The notes under the pieces: generated by a model | Seen by the model: the letters and a program-made list of their open reading frames with translations, nothing else | Told to the model about the DNA's origin: nothing | The model's database searches: none | Assembly: GCA_028554795.2 (NCBI GenBank) | Contig: CM068825.1 | Coordinates: forward strand, 160,143,398-160,207,397 | Length of the DNA stretch: 64,000 nt | Source: Sinohyriopsis cumingii | Lineage: Eukaryota > Mollusca > Bivalvia > Unionida > Unionidae | Direction of reading: 5' to 3' | Made by a program: the position numbers and the translations under genes | Shown: positions 62,450-64,000 of the stretch, piece after piece | Layout of the letters: every line of letters begins with the position of its first letter | How positions within the stretch are numbered: the first letter of the stretch is position 1

Positions 62450-62714
62450 GTGGGTGTTCATTGTGTCTCTAATATATACAGATTTGAAAAAGGTGCAGTT
62501 TTTATAACTAACTGGTGTGCAATTTTTATTACCAACCAAGGTGTAATTTGTAACTAAGCAAGGCATGCAGTTTTTATAACTAACCAAGGTATGTTGTTTG
62601 ACACGTACAGATTAGCTTATTGTCCACCATTCACTGTATCACTTTTCCAGTTGTGATGTTGTCAAGGTGTCATCATCATGAGTAGTGACAAGATTTTATG
62701 TTAAAATGTTTAAA

Positions 62715-62943
62715 GGGGCCCTGGGTATAAGGCATTCATTTCTACAGAGCACTCACATCTCACCTATCCACATGGGATCAAGTCTCAGGCTTGGCCAATG
62801 TGGGAATGTGAACAAACTTTCCTGTAGCTTCCTGTGGGTTGGTTATCTTCCCAGGTTGTCCTGGGTTCATCCTCCATCAGATATACTGGCCACCATATAT
62901 CGTGCTGAAAAATGGCATTAAACCCACAATAACAACAAGACCA
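62715..62943 (+). mobile_element. SINE family A, diverged
   Basis: GGGGCCCTGGGTATAAGGCA at the start is eroded in the A box; GGGATCAAGTCTCAGGC is the B-box region; tail TTAAACCCACAATAACAACA. Flanked by TAAAATGTTT at about 62702-62711 and 62944-62953. Confidence 0.85.
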
Positions 62944-63165
62944 TAAAATGTTTGAAAGTTGTATACCTTTAAAATGAGATGTTGTAATCTGCCAGAACAT
63001 TGGTATCAGCTTATAAATGGGTATATATGGTATATCAGTTTGCATTTAATATCAATTCTTGAAACTAAAATGTGCCAGACATTTGAATTTTTATGGCAAC
63101 AGGGACCAGTTTTATACTGAATGTCTAAGTTTTGTGGATGTTTACATAATAGACACTGTTCTTTT

Positions 63166-64000
63166 AAGAGCATTAGAGCTATTGTAAATTGTTACATTAA
63201 TATCACAACAGTGTAGCATTAGAGCCATTGTTGTTGTTGTTGTAGGGTTTAACACCATTTTTCAGTATATGATATGCTATACATGGTAGCCAGTATTAAT
63301 GGTGGAGGAAGAACCCGGAAAGAACCACCGACCCACAAGAAGCTACTGGCAAGCTTTCTCACATACCCACATTGTCCGAATCCGAGACTCGAACCTGAGC
63401 CATTGTAAATTATTACATTAACATCACTACAGTGTAGCATTAGAGCAATTTTAAATTGTTACATTAATATCCCTACAATGTATCATTATAGCTGTTGTAA
63501 ATTGTTACATAATATCACTACAGTGTAGCATTATAGCAATTTTAAATTGTTACATTAATATCACTACATTGTATCATTAGAGCCATTGTAAATTGTTACA
63601 TAATATCACTACAGTGTAGCATTAGAGCCATTGTAAATTGTTACATAATATCACTACAGTGTAGCATTAGAGCAATTTTAAATTGTTACATAATATCACT
63701 ACATTGTATCATTAGAGCCGTTGTAAATTGTTACATAATATCACTACAGTGTAGCATTATAGCAATTTTAAATTGTTACATTAATATCACTACATTGTAT
63801 CATTATAGCTGTTGTAAATTGTTACATAATATCACTACAGTGTAGCATTATAGCAATTTTAAATTGTTACATTAATATCACTACATTGTATCATTAGAGC
63901 CGTTGTAAATTGTTACATAATATCACTACAGTGTAGCATTATAGCAATTTTAAATTGTTACATTAATATCACTACATTGTATCATTAGAGCCATTGTAAA
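63166..64000. repeat. Satellite array, 45/46-bp unit with 91-bp higher-order period
   Basis: Two alternating unit types: GTAAATTGTTACATAATATC then ACTACAGTGTAGCATT, and TTAAATTGTTACATTAATAT then CACTACATTGTATCATT. They alternate regularly over much of the array, giving a dimeric period of about 91 bp. The array runs off the right edge. Confidence 0.92.
63231..63396 (-). mobile_element. SINE family A, 5'-truncated, inside the satellite
   Basis: It reads from the (GTT)n tail and GTAGGGTTTAACACC to CCGAGACTCGAACC and stops within the B box, so the A-box half is missing. The satellite word GAGCCATTG is duplicated at 63222-63230 and 63397-63405. Confidence 0.92.

Noticed and set aside
1-64000. 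A new defence, biosynthetic or other gene system
   Set aside because: The only intact protein-coding signals are two housekeeping genes; everything else with coding similarity is a decayed transposable element.

Overview
This is a eukaryotic nuclear window: AT-rich, intron-rich and full of transposable elements. There are no prokaryotic operons, no rRNA, no CRISPR and no convincing functional tRNA gene. Two conserved animal genes can be rebuilt by joining short exons with GT/AG borders and matching codon phases. The mix of two tRNA-derived SINE families, DIRS-like tyrosine-recombinase retrotransposons, a Penelope element, CR1/L2-type LINEs, Tigger- and hAT-like DNA transposons and many 39-48 bp minisatellites suggests a lophotrochozoan, probably a mollusc. 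That placement is inference; the sequence alone does not name a species.

Left half (about 7.2-32.6 kb, minus strand): CPSF4 (CPSF30), the zinc-finger subunit of the cleavage and polyadenylation machinery. Five coding exons (32580-32478, 26048-25845, 20437-20342, 9099-9006, 7488-7329 or to 7230) join in frame and give all five CCCH zinc fingers plus one CCHC zinc knuckle. An ETS-type CCGGAAGT site lies about 50 bp upstream of the start codon. Its introns hold an almost complete but decayed DIRS-like element (about 11.9-17.0 kb), a 1.25 kb hAT-like element, SINEs, a LINE 3' end and at least six minisatellite arrays.

Centre (32.6-42.4 kb): the intergenic space between two divergent genes. It contains a broken Penelope-like element next to the CPSF4 promoter, a small hAT-type MITE, a perfect 25-bp palindrome, repeated hairpin motifs starting with GTAAGAC and a possible LINE scrap.

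Right half (42.4-62.4 kb and beyond, plus strand): the 5' half of DUS1L, a tRNA-dihydrouridine synthase. Five exons (42405-42635, 44587-44746, 50802-50914, 54384-54466, 62346-62449) encode about 230 residues with the NLGCP catalytic loop and FMN-binding motifs; the rest lies past the right edge. Its introns carry two more DIRS-like relics (one apparently split by a hAT-like insertion), a CR1/L2 LINE 3' end, SINEs and a 185-bp tandem duplication that cuts through a SINE. The window ends in a 45/46-bp satellite array that a SINE has invaded.

The left edge (1-7.2 kb) holds degenerate tandem repeats, an internally deleted Tigger element with a recognisable transposase remnant and a second TIR-bounded element. 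I found no previously undescribed biological system. The most interesting signals are the genome-structure ones (nested and duplicated repeats, the palindrome and hairpin family, the same-sense orientation of DIRS elements in introns) and the open question of how CPSF4 ends.
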